Assembly: GCF_029697505.1 (NCBI RefSeq)
Contig: NZ_JARJEF010000004.1
Coordinates: forward strand, 124,001-188,000
From: Pseudophaeobacter profundi
GTDB lineage: Bacteria > Pseudomonadota > Alphaproteobacteria > Rhodobacterales > Rhodobacteraceae
Direction: 5' to 3'
Length of the DNA: 64,000 nt
Part shown: positions 16,439 to 24,914 of the stretch, piece after piece
Layout of the letters: each line of letters begins with the position of its first letter
How positions within the stretch are numbered: position 1 is the stretch's first letter
Notes under the pieces: model-generated
The model's input: the letters and a program-made list of their open reading frames with translations, nothing else
Database searches by the model: none
What the model was told of the DNA's origin: nothing
Translations under genes and position numbers: made by a program

Positions 16439-18262
16439 ATGCCGATTTCCGAACCCGATCTGCTCCGCTTTCTTGCCTCGGTTCACCCCTATGACAGCCT
16501 CGGACCAGATAAGCTGCGTACCTTGGCCCCCAAGTTTCGCCTGCTGACCCTGGCCGCAGATGCCCCGATCTATGCGCTGGGAGAAGACCTAGAGGGGCTC
16601 TATCTGGTGCATCACGGTGAGGTCGAAATCACCGATGAGAACGGCATGGCCCTGTCGATCCTGGGGCCGCGCAATTCCTTTGGGGAACGCGGGCTGACGC
16701 GGGGCGGGCGCGCCGCAACCTCTGCCCGGACCACGACGGACAGTTTACTGCTGCTGCTGCCGCGCGCCGAATTTGACGCGCTGATGCAGGGTGAACCTGC
16801 GGTGGCACGGTTTTTTGATCGCCGCCGCCCCGAGGCCGCGGGCCAAAGCGGGCTAACCACCCTGCGCGCAAAGGATATCATGGCCTCGCCAGCGCTGACC
16901 TGCGCACCGGGGCTCAGCTGTCAAAGCGCGGCGCAACTGATGCGACAGCACCATATTTCCTGTGTCTGCATCCGCGAAGACCACCGGCTGCTCGGCATTC
17001 TGACCACCCGGGATCTGACCGAAAAGCTGCTGGCAGAGGGGCGACCAGCCAGCACCCCCGTTGACCAGATCATGACCCCCGCCCCCCTTAGCCTACCGCC
17101 TGCGGCGCTTGGCTCGGACGTGCTGCACGCGATGATGGAACATCACATCGGCCATATCCCGGTAACACAGAACGGCGCGCTGCTTGGCATGATCACCCAG
17201 ACGGACCTGACCCGGTTTCAGGCCATCACCTCGGCCGAGCTGGTCGCCCGGATCGCCCGCGCCGATACGGCTGCCGAAATGGCACAGGTAACGGCCGAGA
17301 TCCCGCAGCTGCTGGTGCAGCTGGTGGCGGGCGGCAACCGGCACGAGGTGGTTACCCGGTTGATCACCGATATTGCAGATACTGTCACCCGGCGCCTGCT
17401 TGCGCTGGCAGAGGCCAGGCTGGGCCCTGCCCCGGTGCCCTATCTGTGGCTGGCCTGCGGTAGCCAGGGGCGGCAGGAACAGACTGGCGTTTCTGATCAG
17501 GACAACTGCCTGATCCTTGCCGATAGCGTCACCACCGACGGGGCCCGCTATTTTGCCAGACTGGCCGATTTTGTCTGCGACGGATTGAACCAATGCGGCT
17601 ATGTCTATTGCCCCGGTGACATGATGGCCAGCAACCCGCGCTGGTGCCAGCCGCTACAGGTCTGGCAAGACTATTTTGCGGACTGGATTGCGACACCCGG
17701 CCCCGAGGCACAGATGCTGGCCTCGGTGATGTTTGACCTGCGTCCCATCGGCGGGGACACCGCCTTGTTTGCCCCGCTTCAGGCCCTAGGGCTGGCAGCC
17801 GCCAGTGCCAATTCCATCTTTGTCGCGCATATGGCCTCTAACGCGCTGAAACACACACCGCCGCTTGGGCTGTTGCGTGGCCTTGCAACCCTGCGCACTG
17901 GCGAGCACCGCAACAGGCTGGACATGAAACATAACGGCGTGGTGCCGGTGACCGATCTGGCGCGTATCTATGCGCTGCAGGCCGGGATCAATGTGGTCAA
18001 TACCCGCGCCCGGCTAAAGGCGGCCGCCGCCTCGGGCTCTGTCAGCCCCCGAGGCGGGCGGGATTTGCTGGACGCCTATGATCTGATTGCCCAGACCCGG
18101 CTGGAACATCAGGCCCGACGGGTGCGCCACGCACTGGTGCCCGACAACTATTTGGCGCCTGCCGATCTGTCAGATTTTGAACGCAGCCACCTGCGCGATG
18201 CCTTTGTCGTGGTAAAGACGATGCAATCGGCGCTGGGACACGGTAAAGCAATGCTCAGCTGA
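16439..18262 (+). CDS. cNMP-binding/CBS/DUF294 nucleotidyltransferase-like protein
   Basis: This 607-residue cytoplasmic protein has three parts. A cyclic-nucleotide-binding-like domain lies at about residues 20-120 (LYLVHHGEVEITDE…GPRNSFGERG) and a CBS pair at about 143-260 (AKDIMASPAL…). A GlnD-like nucleotidyltransferase domain has the motif GSQGRQEQTGVSDQDN at about 340-355, followed by a helical C-terminal DUF294 region. The GS and DxD residues needed for nucleotidyl transfer are present. The start at 16439 is chosen because the first domain begins there; the longer frame overlaps the symporter. Proteins of this plan recur beside DUF4212/symporter pairs, which suggests control of acetate uptake. 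The target of any nucleotidylation is unknown. Confidence 0.85.
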   Translation: MPISEPDLLRFLASVHPYDSLGPDKLRTLAPKFRLLTLAADAPIYALGEDLEGLYLVHHGEVEITDENGMALSILGPRNSFGERGLTRGGRAATSARTTTDSLLLLLPRAEFDALMQGEPAVARFFDRRRPEAAGQSGLTTLRAKDIMASPALTCAPGLSCQSAAQLMRQHHISCVCIREDHRLLGILTTRDLTEKLLAEGRPASTPVDQIMTPAPLSLPPAALGSDVLHAMMEHHIGHIPVTQNGALLGMITQTDLTRFQAITSAELVARIARADTAAEMAQVTAEIPQLLVQLVAGGNRHEVVTRLITDIADTVTRRLLALAEARLGPAPVPYLWLACGSQGRQEQTGVSDQDNCLILADSVTTDGARYFARLADFVCDGLNQCGYVYCPGDMMASNPRWCQPLQVWQDYFADWIATPGPEAQMLASVMFDLRPIGGDTALFAPLQALGLAAASANSIFVAHMASNALKHTPPLGLLRGLATLRTGEHRNRLDMKHNGVVPVTDLARIYALQAGINVVNTRARLKAAAASGSVSPRGGRDLLDAYDLIAQTRLEHQARRVRHALVPDNYLAPADLSDFERSHLRDAFVVVKTMQSALGHGKAMLS

Positions 18263-18288
18263 GCCCCAAACAACCATAGGAGTCCTTG

Positions 18289-18810
18289 ATGTTTCTGGAA
18301 CTGATCGCAGTGATTTTTGCCGGCATCGCCGTGGCGGGCGTGGTGATGTTGGTGAATGCCTCCAGCGGTGGGCGCCTGCCGCGGTGGCTGGCCCCTGTTG
18401 CGGCTGGCCTGGCAATGATCGGCGTCACCGTGGCCTCGGAATATGGCTGGTACAGCCGTACCGTGGCGGGGCTGCCTGCAGGGCTGGAGGTTGCCGAAAC
18501 TGTCGAGCGGCACAGCCTCTATCGTCCCTGGACCTATGTCTTTCCCTATACCGAACGCTTTGTCGCCCTGGACCGCTCCACCCGGCGCAGCCACCCGGCA
18601 CAGCCAGATCAGCACTTGGTTGAAACCTATTTCTTTGGCCGCTGGGCTCCCATTGGCCAGCTCAGCACCCTGCTGGACTGCGCGGGCTGGAAGCGCGCCG
18701 TGATCTCCGGCGAGACCGGCTTTCTGCCGGGCGGCAACACAAGCGGGCTTGACTGGGTGTCACCACCGGCAGACGACGGCCTGTTGACCACCCTATGCCG
18801 GGAGGGATGA
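18289..18810 (+). CDS. Small membrane protein of unknown function
   Basis: This 173-residue protein has an N-terminal transmembrane helix (FLELIAVIFAGIAVAGVVML), a second hydrophobic stretch at about residues 38-53 (PVAAGLAMIGVTVASE), and a soluble C-terminal part with many Trp, Tyr and Arg residues. AGGAG at 18278-18282 supports the ATG at 18289. It lies 26 bases after the nucleotidyltransferase gene and 1 base before the exonuclease gene. I do not recognise the family. Tight packing suggests it is a membrane component of the same unit. Confidence 0.65.
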   Translation: MFLELIAVIFAGIAVAGVVMLVNASSGGRLPRWLAPVAAGLAMIGVTVASEYGWYSRTVAGLPAGLEVAETVERHSLYRPWTYVFPYTERFVALDRSTRRSHPAQPDQHLVETYFFGRWAPIGQLSTLLDCAGWKRAVISGETGFLPGGNTSGLDWVSPPADDGLLTTLCREG

Positions 18811-18811
18811 A

Positions 18812-20266
18812 ATGCTGACACATCTGAGCCTGCGCCTGCGGATTTTCCTGTTCTTTGGCCTGATTGCCTTGGGCAATATTGCGATCTTTGTCGGCGGCCT
18901 TTGGCTTGGCTATCTACGCGCAGGCCTACCTGCGCTGCTGGATCCGTTTGTTTTTGCCGGGCTTCTCGCGAGCTTTGCCTGTCTTGGTATCTGCGCCGCA
19001 ATCTGGCTTCTGTTTGATGAACATGTGGCCAAACCGATCGAGACGCTCGCAGCGGAAATGCGTCTAAAGGCCCATGGCGGCGTTTCGCGCGACATCGACG
19101 CACAGACCGCGCGCTATCTTGGCGATCTTGCCCCGGCGGCGGCCGGGCTTGCCGGGCAGTTAGGCGACAACACCCTGCAAACGGCACGCAGCATTGCCCA
19201 AGAGACCGCCCGGCTGGAAGCTGAAAAACAACGGCTCACAGCGCTGTTAAGCGAAATGCCGGTGGCCACCGTGATGCTGGGGCCCGATCATCGCATCGTG
19301 CTCTATGATGCCCAGGCTGCTACGGTTCTGACCCGGATCGCGCAGCCACGGCTCAACGCGTCTCTGTATGATTATCTGGACCGCAACACGCTGGAACCCG
19401 CCCTGACCAAGATGCGCAAAACCGGACAGGAAGCCAGAGCACAGGTCGCAAGCCGCGACAAGACGCAGAGCTTTGCGATCTGCCTGAAACCCCTGGGCCA
19501 GGGCGATAGCTATGTTCTGATCTTTGACGCGCCCGCCACCGTCCTCATGCCGCAAGACGTCCAGCCACTGGTCTTTGATTTTGACCTCATTGTACGCCCG
19601 ATGCATGAAATCGCAGACCGCCCGCTGCACCAGCAGTGCTTTGTGGTCTTTGACACCGAAACCACCGGGCTATTGCCGCACCGGGACGAGATCGTGCAAA
19701 TCGGCGCAGTGCGGGTGCTGAACGGGCGCCAGGTCACGGGCGAGCGCTTTGACACCCTGGTAAACCCTGGCCGCCCGATCCCGGAATCTGCCAGCCGCAT
19801 TCATGGTATCAGCCCCGCGATGGTCGCCGATGCGCCAAAAATCACCGCCGCCGCAGCCGCCTTTCACCACTTTGCAACGGATGCGGTGATTGTTGCCCAT
19901 AACGCACCGTTTGACATGGCGTTTCTGCGCCGCCACGCCAAAGACACCGGGGTGCAGTGGGATCACCCAATCCTTGATACTGTCTTGCTAAGCGCAGTAT
20001 TGTTTGGCGCCTCGGTGCCGCATACGCTGGATGCGCTCTGTGCCCGGCTGGAAATTACCATACCGGCGGCGCAGCGTCATACCGCATTGGGCGATGCCCA
20101 GGCCACCGCTGCCGCTCTGGTAAAAATGATCCCGTTGTTGCAGGCGCGCGGCTTTACCACCCTGCGCGACGTTATAGAGCAGACCCAACGCCATAGGCGC
20201 CTGCTCGAAGACCTGAACCCAGTGGACAATCACGGCGGCACATGGCAGGCAGGCAAAAAGCCCTGA
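18812..20266 (+). CDS. Membrane-anchored DEDDh 3'-5' exonuclease (DnaQ-like)
   Basis: This 484-residue protein has two N-terminal transmembrane helices (about residues 10-33 and 42-68). A helical linker leads into a PAS-like region (about 130-230: LLSEMPVATVMLGPDHRIVLYDAQ) and a C-terminal DnaQ-type exonuclease domain follows (about 275-450). Exo I is FDTETTG with Asp281 and Glu283, Exo II is IVAHNAPFDMAFL and Exo III is HTALGDAQATAAAL, so the full DEDDh set is present. It is not DNA polymerase III epsilon, because that subunit is soluble and shorter. ATG at 18812 follows GGAGG. Its place beside the nucleotidyltransferase suggests a signalling or nucleotide-removal role. That is inference. 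Confidence 0.85.
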   Translation: MLTHLSLRLRIFLFFGLIALGNIAIFVGGLWLGYLRAGLPALLDPFVFAGLLASFACLGICAAIWLLFDEHVAKPIETLAAEMRLKAHGGVSRDIDAQTARYLGDLAPAAAGLAGQLGDNTLQTARSIAQETARLEAEKQRLTALLSEMPVATVMLGPDHRIVLYDAQAATVLTRIAQPRLNASLYDYLDRNTLEPALTKMRKTGQEARAQVASRDKTQSFAICLKPLGQGDSYVLIFDAPATVLMPQDVQPLVFDFDLIVRPMHEIADRPLHQQCFVVFDTETTGLLPHRDEIVQIGAVRVLNGRQVTGERFDTLVNPGRPIPESASRIHGISPAMVADAPKITAAAAAFHHFATDAVIVAHNAPFDMAFLRRHAKDTGVQWDHPILDTVLLSAVLFGASVPHTLDALCARLEITIPAAQRHTALGDAQATAAALVKMIPLLQARGFTTLRDVIEQTQRHRRLLEDLNPVDNHGGTWQAGKKP

Positions 20267-20281
20267 AGCGAGGCGCGCGAC

Positions 20282-20782
20282 ATGTCCGAAACCAGTTTTA
20301 CGCCCGGCACCGATACCCTGCGGGCCTATCGGGATGCGCTGGGTTCATTTGCCACCGGTGTAACCGTAGTCACCACCTTGACCAAAAACGGCCCGCTGGC
20401 GATCACGGTCAACAGCTTCACCTCGGTCTCGATGGATCCTCCCCTGCTGCTCTGGTGCCCGGATCGCAGCTCTCTGCGCCATGACGCCTTTGTGACGGCA
20501 CAGCGGTTTTCCATCCATGTTCTGGCCGAAGACCAGTTCGACATGGCGCAGCATTTTGCCCTGCACGGCGACGGCTTTACCCAAGACAACTGGCAGCTAA
20601 GCCCAGCCCAGACCCCGGCCCTGCCCAACCCCGTTGCCCGCTTTGACTGCCGCCTGTACCAGGTGCATCCGGCAGGGGATCACAGCATCGTCCTGGGCGA
20701 GGTCACCCAGGTCACCTCCCGCCCCGGCAACGGATTGGTGTTCAAACGCGGCCAATACGGCGGTTTTCTGCAACAACCCTGA
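20282..20782 (+). CDS. Flavin reductase family protein
   Basis: This 166-residue protein matches the flavin-reductase-like FMN-binding split-barrel family. It shows the N-terminal ALGSFATGVTVVTTL, the flavin-contacting ITVNSFTSVSMDPPLLL and the C-terminal H-rich region GDHSIVLGEV. Members reduce free FMN/FAD with NAD(P)H to feed two-component monooxygenases. No monooxygenase partner is adjacent. The gene is 15 bases from the exonuclease stop and is probably the last gene of that transcription unit. Physiological partner unknown. Confidence 0.85.
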   Translation: MSETSFTPGTDTLRAYRDALGSFATGVTVVTTLTKNGPLAITVNSFTSVSMDPPLLLWCPDRSSLRHDAFVTAQRFSIHVLAEDQFDMAQHFALHGDGFTQDNWQLSPAQTPALPNPVARFDCRLYQVHPAGDHSIVLGEVTQVTSRPGNGLVFKRGQYGGFLQQP

Positions 20783-20812
20783 CCGCTGGCCCAACCTCTC
20801 GGCCGAAGCTGC

Positions 20813-20848
20813 AAAAAAACTCCGCCAAACCAAAATGTTCGGCGGAGT
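20813..20848 (-). terminator. Terminator of the pyrimidine ABC/binding-protein gene
   Basis: ACTCCGCC (20819-20826) pairs with GGCGGAGT (20841-20848), extended inside by an AAC/GTT pair. Seven A bases at 20813-20819 give a T-run on the minus strand, so it serves the minus-strand gene ending at 20900. It may also slow plus-strand transcripts. Confidence 0.8.
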
Positions 20849-20899
20849 TAATCACTTTGTCTAGCGCCCTAAATGGCGCAGATCAGCCAGTCACGGGAC

Positions 20900-21886
20900 T
20901 TAGTTCAAAGCCGCATCGGAGATGACATGGGTCCATGCGCCTTCTGGCGTCTTGGTGATCACCGGAGTAGAGCCGCCTTCCAGCAAGGTCTTCACCGTAC
21001 GCTCATAATCGGCAACATCCAGCGCCCCATTGCTGCCTGCGGTCAGCTTGGCAACCTCGCGCATCATGCGCTTCTGGTGGTGTTCGGTCTGCGCGCCAGA
21101 AGCATCGTTGTCCAACACGATTTCCGCAGCTTCATCCGGATTGGCTTCGGCGTATTTCCAGCCCTTCATAGAGGCCCGCACAAAGCGCTGCATCTTCTCC
21201 ACAAAGGCGGGATCTTCCAGGTTCTCTTCCAGAACATACAAACCGTCTTCCAGGGTTGCGACGCCCTGATCTTCATATTTGAAGGTAATCAACTCATCCG
21301 GAGAGACGCCCGCATCAAGAACCTGGCCATATTCGTTATAGGTCATGGTCGAAATACAATCTGCCTGACGCTGCAACAGCGGATCAACATTAAAGCCCTG
21401 CTTCAGAACCTCGACGCCCATCTCGCCCTTTGCTTCGGTGGAAATGCCAAGCTTGCTCATCCAGCTCATGAAGGGGAATTCATTGCCAAAGAACCACACA
21501 CCCAGCGTGCGGTTTGTCAGATCTTCAGGTGCGGCAATGCCAGTATCGTTCCAACAGGTCAGCTGCATCCCCGAGCTCTTGTAAGGCTGGGCAATATTGA
21601 CCAGCGGCAGGCCCTTTTCGCGCGCAGCCAGGGCGGCTGGCATCCATTCCACGGTAACATCGGCACCGCCGCCTGCAATCACCTGGGTTGGCGCAATATC
21701 CGGGCCACCTGGCAGAATGGTGACATCCAGGTCCTCTTCGCTATAAAACCCCTTGTCCAGGGCCACATAATAGCCAGCGAACTGTGCCTGTGTCACCCAT
21801 TTCAGCTGCAGCTTCACGTCATCCGCAGCCTGGGCCGCGCCGACAGATGCAAGCGCCAGACCGGCGGCTGTCAAAATGTGTTTCAT
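20900..21886 (-). CDS. ABC transporter substrate-binding protein, NMT1/THI5-like (pyrimidine cluster)
   Basis: This 328-residue periplasmic protein has a signal peptide (MKHILTAAGLALASVGAAQA/ADD) and the NMT1/THI5-like signature KLQLKWVTQAQFAGYYVALDKGFYSEEDLDVTI. Family members bind pyrimidine-like or sulfonate ligands. The start at 21886 follows GGGAG. The gene is the last of the ABC set but has its own upstream RutR-like palindrome (21928-21945). With hydA and ureidopropionase genes alongside, a pyrimidine or its breakdown product is the likely cargo. Riboflavin/thiamine-precursor binding proteins share the fold and cannot be fully excluded. Confidence 0.85.
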   Translation of the reverse strand: MKHILTAAGLALASVGAAQAADDVKLQLKWVTQAQFAGYYVALDKGFYSEEDLDVTILPGGPDIAPTQVIAGGGADVTVEWMPAALAAREKGLPLVNIAQPYKSSGMQLTCWNDTGIAAPEDLTNRTLGVWFFGNEFPFMSWMSKLGISTEAKGEMGVEVLKQGFNVDPLLQRQADCISTMTYNEYGQVLDAGVSPDELITFKYEDQGVATLEDGLYVLEENLEDPAFVEKMQRFVRASMKGWKYAEANPDEAAEIVLDNDASGAQTEHHQKRMMREVAKLTAGSNGALDVADYERTVKTLLEGGSTPVITKTPEGAWTHVISDAALN

Positions 21887-21927
21887 GAGATTGTTCTCCC
21901 GTTGGTTATGTCGAAAGCTTGCGCGAA

Positions 21928-21945
21928 TTTGACCCTTCGATCAAA
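21928..21945. promoter_or_regulatory. RutR-like operator upstream of the binding-protein gene
   Basis: TTTGACCC-TT-CGATCAAA is an imperfect 8+2+8 palindrome that matches the known RutR consensus TTGACCANNTGGTCAA at most positions. It lies 42 bases upstream of the start of the ABC binding-protein gene, where an operator would be expected. Confidence 0.6.
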
Positions 21946-22105
21946 TATTATTATTATAACTTTAAGAGCAACTTGGCCCTTTTGCGCAGCGATTGGGCGT
22001 TGTTGATGGGCCTGTGATGGTTTTTTCACCACCCCAATGGCCTCCCCCCAGAGCGCCCCTCTGGAGGATCTGCCAGCGCGCAGTGCGCGCGCTGACCAGT
22101 GGTTC

Positions 22106-22951
22106 TTATCCGCGTTGCGAGGGGTGCCAGAAGGTCAGGCTTTTCTCGACCAAGGCAATTGCCCCGTAAAAGAAAGACCCGGCCAGCGCCGCCACCACGA
22201 TTTCGGCCCAGACCATGTCAAGCGCCAGTTGGCCAACGCTGGTCGAGATCCGAAACCCCATCCCCACAGTCGGAGAGCCAAAGAACTCTGCCACAATTGC
22301 GCCCACCAGCGCCAGCGTGGTCGAGATCTTCAGACCGTTGAAAATAAAAGGCAAAGCCGCAGGCAAGCGAAGCTTGAAGAAACTCTGCCAATAGCTGGCG
22401 GCATAGGTCTGCATCAGATCGCGCTGCATGGCAGAGGTCTCGCGCAGGCCCGCGACGGTATTCACCAACATGGGAAAGAACACCATGACCACAACCACCG
22501 CTGCCTTTGACTGCCAGTCAAAACCAAACCACATCACCAGAATGGGCGCGGTGCCAACAATAGGCAGGGCAGCCACGAAATTGCCAACCGGCAACAAACC
22601 CCGGCGCAGAAAATCACTGCGATCCACGGCCACCGCCATCAACACTGCCGCACCACAGCCAATGATATAGCCAGACAGGGCTCCCTTCAGAAAGGTCTGT
22701 GCCAGATCCTTCCACAGGATCGGCAAAGAAACCGCAAAGCGCTCTACAATCAGGCTGGGGGCCGGCAGGATCACCAGGGACACCTCAAGCCCCCGCACCA
22801 GAAGCTCCCACACCAAAAGCACCGTGACACCAAAAATCACCGGCACCAGCAGCTTTACCCCCCGCGTGTCAGATCGGGCACCATTGGCCAGGCGGCTATT
22901 CAACCACCAGCCGCCACACCAGACAAGAACCGCCAGAACAACCAAAATCAT
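22106..22951 (-). CDS. ABC transporter permease (pyrimidine cluster, second)
   Basis: This 281-residue BPD-type inner-membrane permease has about six helices and the EAA-loop signature in the region YWQSFFKLRLPAALPFIFNGLK. The start at 22951 is supported by GGGAGG before the ATG. The longer frame to 23068 would read through the intergenic repeat and is rejected. It partners the ATPase, the other permease and the NMT1-like binding protein. It is separated from the preceding permease by an intergenic hairpin repeat. Confidence 0.88.
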   Translation of the reverse strand: MILVVLAVLVWCGGWWLNSRLANGARSDTRGVKLLVPVIFGVTVLLVWELLVRGLEVSLVILPAPSLIVERFAVSLPILWKDLAQTFLKGALSGYIIGCGAAVLMAVAVDRSDFLRRGLLPVGNFVAALPIVGTAPILVMWFGFDWQSKAAVVVVMVFFPMLVNTVAGLRETSAMQRDLMQTYAASYWQSFFKLRLPAALPFIFNGLKISTTLALVGAIVAEFFGSPTVGMGFRISTSVGQLALDMVWAEIVVAALAGSFFYGAIALVEKSLTFWHPSQRG

Positions 22952-23001
22952 TGCAGGCCTCCCTTGCCAGCCGAGGCCGCGAATGGCGCGCCCGTTGCCC
23001 G

Positions 23002-23061
23002 CTTCATTTGGCCGCAAATATCCCGGGGGAGCCGCGCTTTCGCGGCGGGGGCAGCGCCCCC
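23002..23061 (-). repeat. GC-rich intergenic hairpin repeat, copy A
   Basis: This element has a conserved block CATTTGGCC then AAATATCCCGGGGGAG, a variable hairpin (CCGCG ctttCGCGG) and a conserved hairpin GGGGGCAGCGCCCCC. Read in the direction of the flanking minus-strand genes it lies just before the next gene. Two further copies occur at 26448-26508 and 57481-57542. Confidence 0.8.
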
Positions 23062-23075
23062 ATTGCACAGTCTCA

Positions 23076-23993
23076 TCATCCGCTCATCCCCATCCGTTTC
23101 AACACCGTCTTCTCGATCACTTCCAGCAAGGCCACCAACAGCCCCGCCAGAATGGCCGCAGCAAACAGCGCCGACCAGATCTGCACGGTCTGACCATAAT
23201 AGCTGCCCGCCAACAGACGCGCGCCCAGACCAGAAACCGCCCCGGTTGGCAGCTCGCCGACAATCGCCCCCAGCAAGGATGCCGCAATGCCAATTTTCAG
23301 CGAGGTAAATAGATAGGGCATCGAGGACGGAAGCCGCAGCTTCCAGAACCCCTGGCTGGTGCTGGCGCTATAGGTTTTCAACAGGTCCAGCTGCATCGCA
23401 TCAGGACTACGCAGCCCTTTGACCATGCCAACCACCACAGGAAAGAAGCTCAGATAGGCCGATATGATCGCCTTGGGCAGGATCCCCTGCACCCCGATGG
23501 AATAGAGCACCACAATGATCATTGGTGCCAGCGCGATAATGGGGATGGTCTGACTGACAATCGCCCAGGGCATCACCGACATATCCATCACCCGTGAATG
23601 CACGATGCCCACCGCCAGCAAAATGCCAAGCCCGGTCCCGATGACAAAGCCCAACAGCGTCGCCTTCAGCGTCACCTGCCCGTGGTACACCAAGGACCGC
23701 TTCGAGGTGACTTTCTTCATCACCGTGGTGTTCCACAGCTCACGCACCACCTGATGTGGTGCAGGCAAGCGGGGGCGATCCTGGCTAAAGGTCTCTGCAA
23801 TGGCAAAGCTGTTACTTGCCACCAGACCAAAGCTGCCCATATCGCGACGTTCCTTGGAGGTCGCAGGGCTCACTTCAAACCCAGCCCGCTCAGCTGTGTC
23901 CAATACGCCTTTGATGTTCATCGGAATGCAGGCCGCATACCAAAAGGCGACAATCGCGGCCAATACGGTCAGGACGGAAAGAAAGGTTCTCAT
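23076..23993 (-). CDS. ABC transporter permease (pyrimidine cluster, first)
   Basis: This 305-residue inner-membrane permease has an N-terminal helix, a long periplasmic or linker segment (about residues 25-105) and then a BPD-type six-helix core with the EAA-like GFWKLRLPSSMPYLFTSLKIG motif. GGGAGGGG precedes the ATG at 23993. The extended N-terminal region is longer than in its partner permease. It lies 36 bases past the ATPase gene and belongs to the same operon as hydA. Confidence 0.88.
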   Translation of the reverse strand: MRTFLSVLTVLAAIVAFWYAACIPMNIKGVLDTAERAGFEVSPATSKERRDMGSFGLVASNSFAIAETFSQDRPRLPAPHQVVRELWNTTVMKKVTSKRSLVYHGQVTLKATLLGFVIGTGLGILLAVGIVHSRVMDMSVMPWAIVSQTIPIIALAPMIIVVLYSIGVQGILPKAIISAYLSFFPVVVGMVKGLRSPDAMQLDLLKTYSASTSQGFWKLRLPSSMPYLFTSLKIGIAASLLGAIVGELPTGAVSGLGARLLAGSYYGQTVQIWSALFAAAILAGLLVALLEVIEKTVLKRMGMSG

Positions 23994-24029
23994 CGCCGCC
24001 CCTCCCTGGTTTCGTTTGCGATTTTCCCC

Positions 24030-24851
24030 TTAGTCATCGGCATGCCCTGCCCGCAGGCCTTCACGCACCCGGTGGGCAATGTCGATAAACTCCTGACTGT
24101 CGCGAATATCCAGGGGGCGCTCACGCGGCAGGGTGCTCTCGATCACATCGGTAATCCGACCGGGGCGCGGTGACATCACCACAATCTTGGTCGACAGATA
24201 AACCGCCTCTGGGATCGAGTGGGTGACAAAGCCGATGGTCTTGTTGGTACGCGCCCACAGCTTCAACAGCTGTTCGTTCAGGTGATCGCGCACAATCTCA
24301 TCCAGCGCGCCAAAGGGTTCATCCATCAACAGGATATCGGCATCAAAGGCCAGCGCGCGGGCGATACTGGCACGCTGCTGCATCCCACCCGACAGCTGCC
24401 AGGGATATTTGCCGCCAAAACCGGACAACTCCACCAGCTCCAGCACCTGCTCGACACGCTTGTCCTGTTCGGCCTTGGAAAACCCCATGATTTCAAGCGG
24501 CAGCTTGATGTTCTTGGCAATGGTGCGCCAGGGGTACAGGCCGGCGGCCTGAAACACATAGCCATAGGCGCGTTGCTTGCGGGCTTCATCCGGGCTCATG
24601 CCATTGACGGTAATGCTGCCGCCAGTGGGGTGCTCCAGCGCCGCCATCACCCGCAGGAATGTGGTCTTGCCACAGCCAGACGGACCGATAAACGAAACAA
24701 AGTCGCCCTTATTGATCGTCAGGTTCACATCCTTAAGCGCCTGCACAGGGCCGTCATTTGTCGGAAAAACCAGATCCAGGTTTTTTGCTTCGACGACGGC
24801 CTCGGTGGCACCCTGCGGGGCATGGGCCTGGGTAGTCGTTTGAGTATTCAT
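24030..24851 (-). CDS. ABC transporter ATP-binding protein (pyrimidine cluster)
   Basis: This 273-residue cytoplasmic ATPase has Walker A GPSGCGKTT, the ABC signature LSGGMQQRASIARAL and Walker B ILLMDEPFGALDE, matching the NrtD/SsuB/TauB-type ATPases that partner NMT1-like binding proteins. It lies 63 bases after hydA on the same strand and before the two permease genes. Confidence 0.92.
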   Translation of the reverse strand: MNTQTTTQAHAPQGATEAVVEAKNLDLVFPTNDGPVQALKDVNLTINKGDFVSFIGPSGCGKTTFLRVMAALEHPTGGSITVNGMSPDEARKQRAYGYVFQAAGLYPWRTIAKNIKLPLEIMGFSKAEQDKRVEQVLELVELSGFGGKYPWQLSGGMQQRASIARALAFDADILLMDEPFGALDEIVRDHLNEQLLKLWARTNKTIGFVTHSIPEAVYLSTKIVVMSPRPGRITDVIESTLPRERPLDIRDSQEFIDIAHRVREGLRAGHADD

Positions 24852-24914
24852 AATGTTGCCTTGCTCAGACTGCGAGGGGGCCGCGGCGGCAAGGCCGCCA
24901 CAGCCCTGCCCTCA

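Noticed and set aside
20873..22006. 377-codon plus-strand frame
   Set aside because: Opposite the ABC binding protein gene, which has a signal peptide and family signature.
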